Notes: generated from the sequence alone by a model not told the origin. DNA of 64,000 bases from Antilocapra americana (GCA_007570785.1 ML662442.1:33837909-33901908), one strand, 5' to 3'; counted from the first letter of the stretch, positions 1 to 11,876 are shown. A program made the numbers and translations.

Positions 1-740
1 CATCATGGCTAAACTCAACACACGATCTTGGATTAGCTCTTAAACTGGGTGGGGAGGGGGAAATAGCTATAAAGATATTATTGGGAAAGTTGTGGAAATG
101 TTAACACAGACTCTGGGTTAGATAATGATATACAAATATTAAATCTCCTAATTATTATAAGTCTACTCTGATCCTGAAAGGGAATGTCTTAGTTCTCAGG
201 AAATCATACTGAAATGTTTTCCACCTACTTTTAAATGTTTCATGAAAAAAAAAGTGTATGTGAATAATTGGTAAACCTGGCAAGCAGTGTGCAGAGCTCT
301 CTAGTCCTATCCCTGCAACTTATTCCGAAAGTTAAAAATTACGTCAAAGTAAATAGCTCTCCCTAAGCCCCTAAAAGGAAAGGAGGTAAGTTTCCATGGG
401 ATAGGGCTGGGTTGGGCACCAGCAACATTTGCTCCTGAAGATCCTCTGAATCCAGCAATGTTCATGGGATGGTTGTGCTTTGGCTGATCTTCGGAAAATG
501 GGAATACAGTACAGAGGGATGTCATGGATTCTAGACAGGGGCTTGGACCAGCAAGTGCTACTTTGTAGCAGAGGGTGGTGAGGCCATGCAAACTCTTCTG
601 TGCCACCTTGTGGCAATAAAGAGCTACTGCAGACGTCACTGCTGCCTACTTGCCAGGAATAATCTTTGAATTTGGTCATCTGTCAGAGTTCTTGGACAAT
701 CTGGGAGGAAAAACATTAAGAGGGGACACTATGCTTCTTT
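1..740. other. Intergenic sequence, nothing recognised
   Basis: No gene, known repeat or RNA gene recognised. Short open frames on the minus strand at 307-679 overlap one another and resemble nothing known. Confidence 0.5.
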
Positions 741-1014
741 TTGGAGAAGGCAATGGCACCCCACTCCAGTACTCTTGCCTGGAAAATCCCATGGACGGAG
801 GAGCCTGGTGGGCTGCAGTCCATGGGGTCAGGAAGAGTTGGACACGACTGAGTGACTTCACTTTCACTTTTCACTTTCATGTATTGGAGAAGGAAATGGC
901 AACCCACTCCAGCATTCTTGTCTGGAGAATCCCAGGGACTGCGGAGCCTGGTGGGCTGCTGTCTATGGGGTCGTACAAGAGTCGGACACGACTGAAGTTG
1001 ACTTAGCAGAAGCA
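741..1014 (+). mobile_element. BOVA2 SINE
   Basis: Dimeric BovA element: two monomers, each starting ggagaagg(c/a)aatggcaacccactcc and ending in the BovB-derived tail agtcggacacgactga. The two units are joined by a short T/C-rich linker near 860-880. This is a ruminant-specific SINE mobilised by BovB. Confidence 0.93.
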
Positions 1015-1494
1015 ACATGCTTCCTGTTACATATGGTATGTGAGTTTTCAAACTACAAAGTGTAAGAATAAGAGATGTAACAGCATTTGTATCCTGAGCT
1101 TACAGAGTGATGCCAAGCATTCTTCCTCAGCTTGATATGCTCCTGCACAACAATTGTGTCAAAAATGATGCACATGCTACGAAAAGATGGTGAAAATACA
1201 ACCAGATAAGTCTGCACAAAAGGAGAAAGTGCAACTGCCAGAGTTATGTAACAGTCTTTTACAGAATATGTGTTCTTAAAAAGCTATGAGTAATTAATGG
1301 TTTTATAATTGAAACCATATTTTCATTGCACAGGAGAAGCATTTAAAAGAATATCATAGAATAATACTTTGAAATGTGAGAACATGCAAACTTTTTACTT
1401 CAATACAAATTTTCAGTCTTCTAAAACATTCATCATTCCTTAAAGTGCAGTATTCCTACAAAGTTGGATGCTTAGATAGACAGATGGAGAGAGA

Positions 1495-1697
1495 GAGTGA
1501 AATAGCTCAGTCGTGTCTGACTCTTTTGTGAACCCATAAACTGCAGTCTACCAGGCTCCTCCATCCATGGGATTTTCCAGGCAAGAATACTGAAGTGGGT
1601 TGCCATTTCCTTCTTCAGGGGATCTTCCCAACCCAGGTATCGAACCCAGGTCTCTTGCACTGCAGGAGACTCTTTACCATCTGAGCCACCAGGGCAG
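1495..1697 (-). mobile_element. Bov-tA SINE
   Basis: Reverse-complement Bov-tA: the tRNA-derived head (ggtggctcag...) reads from about 1697 and the BovB-like tail ends at about 1495. No coding potential. Confidence 0.9.
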
Positions 1698-1829
1698 AGG
1701 CTAGTGACAAATCATGTTAAGCTTGAGAGCAGAAATTTTATGTTTTAAAATAATGGGCCAGATGATAGGAAATAAGTGTATATATAGACATTAAAATAAT
1801 TTTCTTCATGTATTATCAAGGCTGTTATG

Positions 1830-2345
1830 GTTATAAGTGACAGAAATCCAAATCAACTTAGTTGCCTTCTCCAATAAATTCAAGCAAAAAAATGACAATT
1901 TATTGGTCTACATTACTAGGGGGTCCAGAGGTAGTTGTAACTGTTAGGCATGGTTAGATACAGAGGTTCAGATCTTTCCTATCTATTGATATCTATCCAT
2001 CCATTGTCCATTCATCCATCTCTCTACCTACCTATCAATCACCTATCATTTTCTATTTCCCTCTGTATTTCTCTCAGTTGCTCTTGGTACAAACAGCCTT
2101 CTCCTTAAGGCCAGGGAAGACAGCCAAGAGTAGATAAAATAAGTCTCTCAATTTGCTTTATCAGCAATGTCTGGGGGAATGCTCTGGTCCAGCTGGGATC
2201 ACAAGCACATGCCTGGGACGGGAGAAGGGAGGCAAGGTGATTAACAACCCTTCCAGGATCGCGATCCAAGGTTGGGGGTTGGAGGGCAGAGTAGGATGTT
2301 ATAAGGTGCAGTTCTCCTATAAAAACCAAAAGAGAGAAGGATAAA
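1830..2345. repeat. Ancient interspersed repeat, class not assigned, with (ATCC/ATCT)n patch
   Basis: The region reads like a common old mammalian repeat (tttattgg... followed by a tctctc-rich part and a promoterless GC-richer end). A degenerate atcc/atct tract lies at about 1975-2045. I could not name the family. Confidence 0.35.
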
Positions 2346-3040
2346 GGTGGTAGGCAGAGAAAAACCAGAGCTACAGTTTCCCTGTATGCTTCATAAAGGC
2401 ATAGTTTTATAATTTAATTCTAATGACCCTAATCATAGACAACTATATATCAAAAGATTTTTAAGGTAAATGTTGGACAAAAACATAAAACTCCATTATA
2501 GATTTGAAGAAAGTTGTTTTGTGAGTCAAAGCTTTTTTTTAATCTAGAGGTTTGCTTTAACAAATATTATTCATGAAATGGTTTTATACAGAAATTTATT
2601 GTATTATTGAGAAAATAAAGACAAATTTAAAACTGTATGCATTATAAAGCAGTATATAAACACTCAGCTTCTCTTTTTGTTTTATGGTGTATGTTCTTAC
2701 TTGCTTACATAGATACATATGCATTTAAAAAGGAGAGGCGTATCTATGACAGAAAGTTAGCAAGGGAAATCTCAACTGGAAAGAGATGGATGATAGGTGA
2801 TTTTTTAAAAAAATTTGGTCTATATATATTTTTATCTTATAAAAATTTTTACAAATAAAATTTCATTTTATAAAATTTTATATATAAACTGTTTCTTGCA
2901 AGTAACCCAGTTAGTTTCATAATGGTGGCAACAGGAAGGTGTCAGCCCCACTAGCTTACCTAGTTAACTTCGACATAACGATTTGCAATAAGAAAACTTT
3001 GGCCGAAACTCTCAGCAGATTGCAAAGACCTGCAGGAAAA
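2346..3040. other. AT-rich intergenic sequence
   Basis: No gene or named repeat recognised; simple A/T-rich runs at 2800-2890. Confidence 0.5.
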
Positions 3041-3041
3041 T

Positions 3042-3205
3042 AGGGCTTCCCTTGTGGCTCAGCCGGTAAAGAATCTGCCTGCAATGCAGGAAACTTGGGT
3101 TCAATTCTTGGGTTGGGAAGATCCTCTGGAGAAAGGAAAGGCTACCCACTCCAGTACTCTGTCCTGGAGAGTTCCATGGACTGTATAGTCCATGCAGGGA
3201 AACAG
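3042..3205 (+). mobile_element. Bov-tA SINE, 3'-truncated
   Basis: Begins with the tRNA-derived head gggcttcccttgtggctcag and runs through the Bov-tA middle (ctccagtactctgtcctggag) but lacks the final BovB-like tail. Confidence 0.9.
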
Positions 3206-3244
3206 ATACCAAGTATCGGTAATGTTTCCCAATGTGTGGATTTT

Positions 3245-3412
3245 GGGTCACCTATATCAGAATAATTTTTAAGGAGTTTGCTAAAATGCAGATTCCCTGG
3301 TCTTATTCTAGACTTTGATTCAGAAATTTAGGCAGTGGGCCAAAGAACTGGCATTTGCAATAAGTTCCTCGGGAGACTGTTATGCACCCTGGAGTATGAG
3401 AACACCTGTTTC
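3245..3412 (+). mobile_element. MER5A-like hAT-Charlie MITE
   Basis: Diverged match to MER5A: tttgctaaaatgcagattccctgg, then gattcagaaattta, then ggcatttgcaataagttc and ggagtatgagaac, in consensus order. Confidence 0.7.
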
Positions 3413-3739
3413 AGAGATCATAATGAACCTTGTAAGAGGGAAGGGACTGCACTGCCAAGAGGGGACCACTGTACATCCCATGGCCTTTATGTTCTCACTA
3501 TTATCAATAGCACAGTTCTTCTGTCTAACATTTCAACTAGGAACATTAATCAGAAACTTGAAAAGTTGTCATCAAACATTCTTTGATTTGAAAAATAGAA
3601 TAATTTTAGTACATATAAGGCTCAACATTTTCTTCCCAGTAGGATATATTCCAAATTTTTAGGAATCAAAATTCATAAAATCTACAAAAATTCACATAGA
3701 AACCATTCTAGCATCATCTATGTTGTTAGCAAGGTGGTA

Positions 3740-3835
3740 TTGAGAGTATAGATAGTACTAAAAGAAGAGGAAAAGGAAAGGAAAGAGGAAGAAAGAAGGA
3801 AAAGGGAAGGAAAGAAAAATTCATTAGAATTTTGC
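3740..3835 (+). repeat. Purine-rich low-complexity tract
   Basis: Interrupted (GGAAA)/(GAAG) purine run of about 90 bp. Confidence 0.85.
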
Positions 3836-3902
3836 GGGGCACCAACTGAATATCAAGGCAAGCACTTTTGTAATCAGAAAACTCCATCAAGATTGTTTTC
3901 CA

Positions 3903-4012
3903 GGGACTTCCTTGGCGGTCCAGTGGTTAAGACTCCATGTGTCCAGTGCAGGGTTCACAGTTCCTTGTTGGGGAACTAAGATCCCACTGCCATGAGGTCC
4001 CCAAAATGTATT
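3903..4012 (+). mobile_element. CHR-type tRNA-Glu SINE
   Basis: gggacttccttggcggtccag head, then ggttaagactccatg and ttggggaactaagatcccac, the CHR (cetartiodactyl) family layout, truncated before the long CHR-2 body. Confidence 0.85.
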
Positions 4013-4414
4013 TTCTAAATGATTTAAAATACAATGTTATTATACCGAAGTTGAATTTTCAGATTAACTTTTAGGGGATCTACAATTTTAGGTGTTTCTT
4101 ATTGTCTTAAAACTTTAGTAGAATGACAATTAAATGAAATACTAAAAGGTGAACAATTAACCCTATTTCAACTCTACCTAGTCAATGAGTTTACACAGCA
4201 ATGGAATGGAAAGCAGTGAATGATAAAGGACATAATGGAAAAGCTTTGTTTAACTGGATAAAATGAGTTAAGCTAAATTCTGATAAGTATTTATTATGAA
4301 CATACTTTATAATTTTCCATTGGGAGTAGCAGAAATCTTTATTAGCTTCTATAAGTAGTTCTAAAAGTATAGGGATAAACAGAGACACTGCTGGTTTGAT
4401 TCTAGACAGCCATG

Positions 4415-4783
4415 ATTAAATAGGATATAGCCTATTAAATACGATTATTTATAAAGAAATAATGTAAATACCTTAACTTAAAAATACTTTATTGCTAAAA
4501 GGTGCTAACCATTATCTGAGCCTTCTGTAAGTCATAGTAGTAATATTAAAGATCACTGATCATAGACCATAATAATAAAATATAACAATAAATAATGACC
4601 TTAAAATAGTGCAAGAAGTATCAAAATGTGTCAAAGAAACATGAAGTGAGCAAACGCTATCTGGAAAAAAAAAATATTGACAACCTTACTTCATGCAGGG
4701 CTGCCACAAACTTGCAATTTGTAAAAAAAAAAAAAAAACAAACACCAGTATCTGCAAAGCACAGTAAAATGAGGTACACCAGT
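4415..4783 (+). mobile_element. Internally deleted Tigger1-like DNA transposon
   Basis: The left part (agcctattaaat, then aaaaatactttattgctaaaag and ctaaccattatctgagcc) matches the 5' terminal region of Tigger1. It then jumps near 4540 to the right terminal region (caaagatcactgatcatagacc to gctgccacaaacttgcaatttg, ending aaaatgaggta). The transposase interior is missing, so this is a non-autonomous relic of the mariner/Tc1 Tigger group. An A-run at 4721-4738 lies inside it. Confidence 0.7.
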
Positions 4784-4791
4784 ACTTGGAA

Positions 4792-6129
4792 TTCCAAAGA
4801 AACCTGAAAGAAAGGCAATGCCAAAGAATGCTCAAACTACTGCACAATTGCACTCATCTCACACGCTAGTAAAGTAATGCTCAAAATTCTCCAAGCCAGG
4901 CTTCAGCAATACATGAACCGTGAACTTCCAGATGTTCAAGCTGGATTTAGAAAAGGCAGAGGAACCAGAGATGAAATTGCCAGCATCCGATGGATCACTG
5001 AAAAAGCAAGAGAGTTCCAGAAAAACATTTATTTCTGCTTTATTGACTCTGCCAAAGCCTTTGACTATGTGGATCACTATAAACTGTGGAAAATTCTGAA
5101 AGAGATGGGAATACCAGACCACCTGACCTGCCTCTTGAGAAACCTGTATGCAGGTCAGGAAGCAACAGTGAGAACTGGACATGGAACAACAGACTGTTCC
5201 AAATAGGAAAAGGGGTACGTCAAGGCTGTATATTGTCACCCTGCTTATTTAACTTATATGCAGAGTACATCATGAGAAACGCTAGGCTGGAAGAAGCACA
5301 AGCTGCAATCAAGATTGCTGGGAGAAATATCAATAACCTCAGATATGTGGACAGCACCACCCTTATGGCAGAAAGTGAAGAAGAACTAAAGAGCCTCTTG
5401 ATGAAAGTGAAAGAGGAGAGTGAAAAAGTTGGCTTAAAGCTCAACATTCAGAAAACTAAGATCACAGCATCTGGTCCCATCATTTCATGGCAAATAGATG
5501 GGGAAACATTGGAAACAGTGTCAGACTTTATTTTGGGGGGGCTCCAAAATCACTGCAGATGGTGATTGCAGCCACGAAATTAAAAGATGCTTACTCCTTG
5601 GAAGGAAAGTTATGACCAACCTAGATAGCATATTTAAAAGCAGTGACATTACTTTGCCAACAAAGGTCTGCCTAGCCAAGGTTATGGTTTTTCCAGTGGT
5701 CATGTATGGAAGTGAGAGCTGGACTATAAAGAAAGCTGAGTGCTGAAGAATTGATGGTTTTGAACTGTGGTGTTGGAGAAGACTCTTGAGATTCCCTTGG
5801 ACCGTGAGGAGATCCAACCAGTCCATCCTAAAGGAGATCAGCCCTGGGTGTTCACTGAAGGACTGATTTTGAAGCTGAAACTCCAATACTTTGGCCACCT
5901 CATGCGAAGAGCTGACTCACTGGAAAAGACCCTGATGCTGGGAAGGATTGGGGGCCGGAGGAGAAGGGGACGATAGAGGATGAGATGGCTGGATGGCATC
6001 ACCGACTCGATGGACATGAGATTGGGTAAACTCCGGGAACTGGTGATGGACAGGGAGGCCTGGCATGCTGCAATTCATGGGGTCGCAAAGAGTCGGACAC
6101 GACTGAGCGACTGAACTGAACTGAACTGG
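4792..6129 (+). mobile_element. BovB (RTE) LINE, 5'-truncated, inactivated reverse transcriptase
   Basis: BovB is a non-LTR retrotransposon that entered ruminant ancestors horizontally. This copy starts in the reverse-transcriptase domain ([14 protein letters not shown]) and runs to the family 3' end, a short (actga) repeat at 6108-6128. The RT frame shifts near 5200, where one base of the Trp codon in TTDWFQIGK is missing. The catalytic Y-A-D-D is changed to Y-V-D-S at 5344-5355, so the copy cannot reverse transcribe. An 8-bp acttggaa occurs at 4784-4791 and 6130-6137, a candidate target duplication. Open-frame pieces at 4877-5206, 5086-5565, 5498-5746 and 5767-5976 are its fragments. Confidence 0.93.
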
Positions 6130-6289
6130 ACTTGGAAATGCCATCTAGATATTCATCTTGAGTTGCATGTAAAATATCTATAAGTTCACAATATAAGAGA
6201 AAATTTCTCATTGTTAATAATGCTTTAGTGTTATATGGTTATGAATTGTGAAGCATTTGAGATTTTATGCCTTCTTTCAAGCTTACAAA

Positions 6290-7236
6290 TTAACCTGTCA
6301 GTTTCATGGACTATAACTGAAGTCAAGGGACTCCTGGATCAGAGACAAAGTACTTGATTGGTCACAGAACAGCGAGCAGCATGAGCTTCAACATACTTGC
6401 ATCATTCCTCTTGCTCCAAAGCCCCACAGGGGAGTATGTAATGGACCCAGATGATATCTATATACAGAGCGGGTCCCTGCAAAAGAGGAATTCAAGACCA
6501 AGAGACCAGGCTTCTTGAAGAAGCAGTGGCAAGCCAGTCTCCTCTACCCTGAGAGCAGGCAGTCACACGATACTCATGTTATGGTGACCTTGACCTACTC
6601 AGTTGTCTGTGTGACCAGCTACAGAAACTGCTCCGCCTCGGGAGATGGAGAAGCCTCGCAATCTGGTATGCTCAGCAAGGACATGTAAGGACCCTCAGGG
6701 TCATGGCAGACCTGCCTGTTCTGACAACCCACCCTACACATTCTTGGCAGAACTGCAGTCTTCATCTGGATACAGGATTCTGTTGACCACTCTGATTAAT
6801 CCGACAGAGGTGTCATTCAATTTGTCTCATACACCATTTAATTGAGGCACTGCCACCAACAGCCTAGTAGCAGAGTGAGGCCAATCTGTAGTGCTGACCT
6901 TAACCATGCTCCCCAGGTTCCTGAAATACCATAACCATTGATGTCTACCTTAGAAAGCCAGCAGCTTTCTCCTTACGGCTCGGATTTGACCTCTCTACTT
7001 GGTCTGAGGCATTAATCCAGGTACATTTGGATTAATCCCTTAATTAATTATGGGACAGTTCAGAATCTGCCATCCATGGCAATTCTATAACAACTCTGGC
7101 CAGTGAGTTAAGGCGGGCCTGACTACTTTCTAAGACTCCGGCAGCATTGCCGATCACTTTAGCTAAAATCAGGGATACATTTCTAACCTTTTCTAAGTAA
7201 TTGACTCACATCATTGGGATTACCAATCAGAGTGCA
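6290..7236. other. Unassigned moderately GC-rich segment upstream of HDAC2
   Basis: The sequence changes from AT-rich to balanced composition and does not match the repeat families I know. A + strand frame of 66 codons (6645-6845) and other interrupted frames are present but none is convincing. Old repeat, decayed endogenous element or pseudogene are all possible. A BOVA2 separates it from 7530-8100, which has similar composition. Confidence 0.4.
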
Positions 7237-7237
7237 C

Positions 7238-7520
7238 GGCTGCTGCTGCTGCCCCTGCTAAGTCGCTTCAGTCGTGTCTGACTCTGTGCGACCCCATAGA
7301 CGGCAGCCCACCAGGCTCCCCCGTCCCTGGGATTCTCCAGGCAAGAACACTGGAGTGGGTTGCCATTTCCTCCTCCAATGCATGAAAGTGAAAAGGGAAA
7401 GTGAAGGCGCTCAGTCGTGTCCGACTCTCAGCGACCCCATGGACGGCAGCCTAGCAGGCTCCTCCGTCCATGGAATTTTCCAGGCAAGAGTACTGGAGAG
7501 GGGTGCCATCGCCTTCTCTG
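7238..7520 (-). mobile_element. BOVA2 SINE
   Basis: Reverse-complement dimeric BovA: two copies of cgaccccatggac/ggattctccaggcaag separated by ctccaatgcatgaaagtgaaa, with a gctgctgctgc start typical of the A-side end. Confidence 0.93.
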
Positions 7521-7529
7521 TGCACCAAA

Positions 7530-9045
7530 TGAGTCAGTTATCCCTCTGGTAAGTCCTTCCCAGTAACTAAGGATGGCCCTGTTTCAGAGAGGTCTCCATA
7601 ATCATCTGAGTCTCTTATGACTACCCCTGGGTACACATTATCTTGGAAGTGGAAACATTAATGTGTGGCTTCCATACAACAAGTACAGTTCTGGGGGTGG
7701 ACAGGGCGTTCCTTAAAGGAAGTGTCGATCACAACTGATGGGGCTCCCCAGTGGAACCAACAGAAGTCTGAGAGCACAGATGGACAGCGCCTCCAGCCTG
7801 GTGAGGGAGTTCCCACGCCTGGAGGAAAGTCATAACAAGCCGGACACTGCTGGGGCGTCAGTCTTCAAACCCACTTTTCATCCGGAAACCCCCTCCTCGA
7901 TTGCTCCTCATTAGCAGGCAATACAGTAGAGGGCCATTTAATTCTCAGAAAATTAGTAGCAAACATATCAATCAGTTTAAAATGCTGAGACATGAGAGAA
8001 GAAGAATTACGACACAAATATAGAGTGATTAGGTGACACCAACAAGCGGATTTCCTTAGAAACAATGTGGGTATAGAATTATACTAGAAAATTTGCACAA
8101 GTAGATGGACTGGATCAAAGTAATACTATGTTTTGAGGGTTATGGGCAAAGTTATACTCAACAAGCTAACAGAGGTGACTCAAAAGGTTTCATGTAACTG
8201 AATAATTTAGCAGATAAGCTCTAACTCAAAAATATATTTTTAATGAATATGAATGATTTTAAATTTTATCACACCAATACACAGTTCAAATAGCATTCAT
8301 TGTTTTGGTACTAATATTTAGATTTATGAGTTATTGTTTATAGTGCTATGTAAAATAGACACCAAGCTTACAAGGAAATCAGAATTCAGCTGGAGGCTGT
8401 TTCAGTTTGTGACAACACCCTACTGTTACTCACTATACTTTACCTTCTGTATGGAATTGCTACATAGAATTTAAGCAATCTAAATTTCCTTAGGGTAGAA
8501 ACAAACTTATATGAATAATTTAATAGCAACCAAAAATTAAATTATCTGCTGCAGTTAATAGCAGGGTTTAATTTTCAGTATAAGTTGAGGCAATCAGTTT
8601 CTAGACAGTCATGTTTCTAAATAATCCATTTATGTTTAACAGATCATTCAATTGAATAATCTCAAAACACTGAACATCTTCAAGACTGGGGGGAAAAAAA
8701 GTCCATGTAGACACAGCAGGAAATAAAGAAGAACAGTTTAAGAATAAAGAAAATCCTCATTTATGCATTCTGTGAATTATGCCTGCACTCAATTTGTTTC
8801 CTTCTGCTGATTATTGTCTAAAGCTCCCTTTTTTCTAATGGTAAAAAGGTTTGAGAAAGATGAGTTGAAATATGGAAATGAACCTGTCAATAGGTTTCAA
8901 TAACCTGATTCCAGGTTTAGCTTTAACAATCTAAAGTTCACTACGGATGTTTAGGCACATAATTGTCACGGCCATAATTACTGATAGACCAAACTCCTTC
9001 TCCAATACCAGTTTCTAGGGGCAAAATAATTTGCTCTGTTGATTT
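7530..9045. other. Intergenic sequence, nothing recognised
   Basis: 7530-8100 resembles the unassigned block at 6290-7236 in composition and may be its continuation. 8100-9045 is AT-rich unique-looking sequence. No exon-like or RNA feature could be supported. Confidence 0.45.
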
Positions 9046-9160
9046 AAAATTATTAAATAATAGGGTGGAGCTCAAGATGGCAGAATAGAAAGACATGGAG
9101 CTCAGCTCCTCCCATAAATACATCAAAATTTTGTGGAATAATTCTCACATAATACCTACT

Positions 9161-9355
9161 GGATGTGTACCATGTGCTCAGTTGTGTCTAACCCTTTGCG
9201 ACTCTGTCCATGGAATTTTCCAGGCAGGAATACTTGAGTGGTTTGCCATCTCTTCCTCCAGGGCATCTTTCCTGGCCCAGAAATCAAGCCCATGTCGCTT
9301 GCATCTCCTGCACTGCAAGTGAATTCTTTACCTGATGAGCTATTGGGGAAGTCTC
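9161..9355 (-). mobile_element. Bov-tA SINE nested in L1
   Basis: Reverse-complement Bov-tA: the BovB-like tail is at the left end (gtgctcagttgtgtctaac) and the tRNA head at about 9353. It abuts the BovB 3' fragment at 9356. Confidence 0.85.
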
Positions 9356-9674
9356 TTGGACTGCAATGAGATCAAACCAGTCAGTCCTGAAGGAAATCAA
9401 CCCTGAATATTCACTGGAAGAACTGATACCGAAGCTGAAGCTACAATACTTTGGCCACCTGATGCAAAGAGCTGACTCTTTCTCTTTGGAAAAGACCCTG
9501 ATGCAGGGAAAGATTGAAGGGCAAAGGAGAAGGGGGTGGCAGAGGATGAGACGGTTAGATAACATCACTGACTAAACAGACGTGAATTTGAGCAAACTTT
9601 AGAAGATAGGGAAGGACAGAGGAGCCTTGTGGGCTACAGTTCATGGGGTCACAAAGAGTCAGAGACTGAACAAC
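9356..9674 (+). mobile_element. BovB 3' fragment nested in L1
   Basis: Matches the last about 300 bp of BovB (cttggactgcaatgagatc to ggtcacaaagagtcagagac). With the adjoining inverted Bov-tA it is flanked by an exact 10-bp duplication aatacctact at 9151-9160 and 9675-9684. Confidence 0.88.
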
Positions 9675-11400
9675 AATACCTACTAAATGCTGGCAAATCT
9701 CATACAACCAAAATCACTGGGTTGAGAGATCCAACCCAATGCAAGAAAAATCATTACATAACCAGGAAGGATGAAAGGAAAAAAAAGAATCAGGATGGAT
9801 CTGCAACCCTTGGGAGGGAGCTATGAAAGATACAAGGTTCTCTCACCTTGAAACCCCCCTCACCAGACTGAAAAGGAGCCTCAGAGGCTTAGAGGAGAGC
9901 ATGGCAGCTGGATTGTAGCAGGCAAAAAAAGAGAGACAGCCGCACAAAGGGTCCTGGCCACTTCCTACACTCCTTAGCCCAAGAGCACATCTGCTAGTGT
10001 GCATGGGAGCTGGATGCTAAAACTCAGGCTTCAGTGGACAGACCCAGGGAAAGACTGAGGTCGGCTGTGTGGGGACAGACTGAAGGGACTGGAGCGTGGT
10101 CCAAGGTGCAGCGGGGGGTGTAAGCAGGACCCAGCCCAGGTCTGCCATAGGAGCCCCACTAACTGGCAGAATTAATATTGTTAAAACGGCCATGCTACCC
10201 AAAGCAATCTACAGATTTAATGAGATCTCTATCAACTTACTCATGACATTTTTCACAAAACTAGAAAAAATAATCCTAAAATGTATATGGAACCATTTAA
10301 AAAAAACAAAAACAAACAGAATTGCCAAAGCAATCCTGAAGAAAAAGAACAGAGCTGGAGGCATAACCTTCCCAAACTTCAGACATACTACAGAGCTACA
10401 GTATCAAAACAGCCTGGCACTGGCACAAAAACAGACATATGTATCAACAGGACAGAATAGAGAGCCCAAAATAAACCCACACACCCAGGTCAAGTAATCT
10501 TCAACAAAAGCGGAAAGGATATACACAACAGAGAAAAGACTCTCTTGTGGTGTTGGGAAAGCTGGACAGCCACACATAAATTAATGAAGTTAGAACACAC
10601 CCTCAAACCACACACAAAAATAAACTCAAAATAGCTTAAAGACTTAAATGTAAGATGTAACACTATAAAATTCCTAAAAGAGGACACAGGCAAAATACTC
10701 TCTTATATGAACTGTAACAATATTTTCTTAGGTCTGTCTTCCAAGGTAATAGAAATAAAAGCAAAAATAAACAAATGGGACCTAATCAAACCTATATGCT
10801 TTTGCACAGCAAAGAAAATGAAAAAAAAAGACAACCCACAGACTGGAAGAAAATATCTGCAAAGGATGCAACCAACAAGGGCTTAATTTCCAAGATATAC
10901 AAGCAGCTTATACAACTCAATAACAAAAAAACCAAACAACCCAATCAAAAAATAGGCAGAAGACCTAAATAAACATTTCTCTGAAGACATACAGATGGCC
11001 AATAGGCACATGAAAAGATGCTCAACATTGCTAACTACTAGAGAATTGCAAATCAAAACTAAAATGAGGTATCACCTCACACTGATCAGAATGGCCATCA
11101 TTAAAAAGTCTACAAATAACAAATGCTGGAGAGAGTGTGGAGAAAACAGAATCCTCCCATACTGTTGGTGGGAAAGTAAATTGGTGCAGCCACTGTGGAA
11201 ACCAGTATGGAATTCCTTTAAAAAAACTAAAAACAGACTTGCCATATGATCCAGCAAGCCCACTCCTGGGCATGTATCTGGAGAAAACCATAATTTGAAA
11301 AGTACATGTACTCCAGTGTTCACTGCAGCAATATTCACAATAGCCAAGACATGGAAGCAACCTAAATACCCATCAACAGATGAATGGATAAAGAGATGTA

Positions 11401-11402
<2 letters not shown>

Positions 11403-11456
<54 letters not shown>
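11403..11456 (+). repeat. (AC)27 microsatellite inside the L1
   Basis: Pure dinucleotide run of about 27 units, arising within the L1 3' region. Confidence 0.95.
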
Positions 11457-11457
<1 letters not shown>

Positions 11458-11852
11458 ACACACAATGGAGTATTTCTGAGACATAAGAAAGTGAAATAAT
11501 GCTACTTGCAGCAACATGGATGAATGTAGAGATGACCATACTAAGCGAAATAAACTGAAAGGGAACAAATACTATATATCACTTTTATGTGGAATCTAAA
11601 ATATGATACAAATGAACTTATTTACGAAACAGAAACAGATTCACAGACATAGAATACAAACTTACAGTTACTAAAGGGGAAGAAGATGGGGCAGGGATAA
11701 ATTAGGAGTTTGGAATTAGCAGATACAAACCGCTATATATAAAATAGATAAATGACAAAGTCCTACTGTATAGCACAGGGAACTATATTTAATATCCTAA
11801 ACAGCCTAAATGAAAAGGAAAATTAAAAAGCATACATATATAAGCTTTAAAA

Positions 11853-11876
11853 GTATATATATATATATATATATAT
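11853..11876 (+). repeat. (TA)n run in L1 3' UTR
   Basis: About 11-12 TA units near the L1 3' end. Confidence 0.85.

Noticed and set aside
4877..5976. Reverse-transcriptase-like proteins as host genes
   Set aside because: They are pieces of a truncated, frameshifted BovB LINE.
10096..10497. 133-codon frame as a gene
   Set aside because: It spans an L1 deletion junction, fusing leader to ORF2 tail sequence.
11072..11539. 155-codon minus-strand frame with a Cys/Val repeat
   Set aside because: The repeat is the antisense reading of the (AC)27 microsatellite inside L1.
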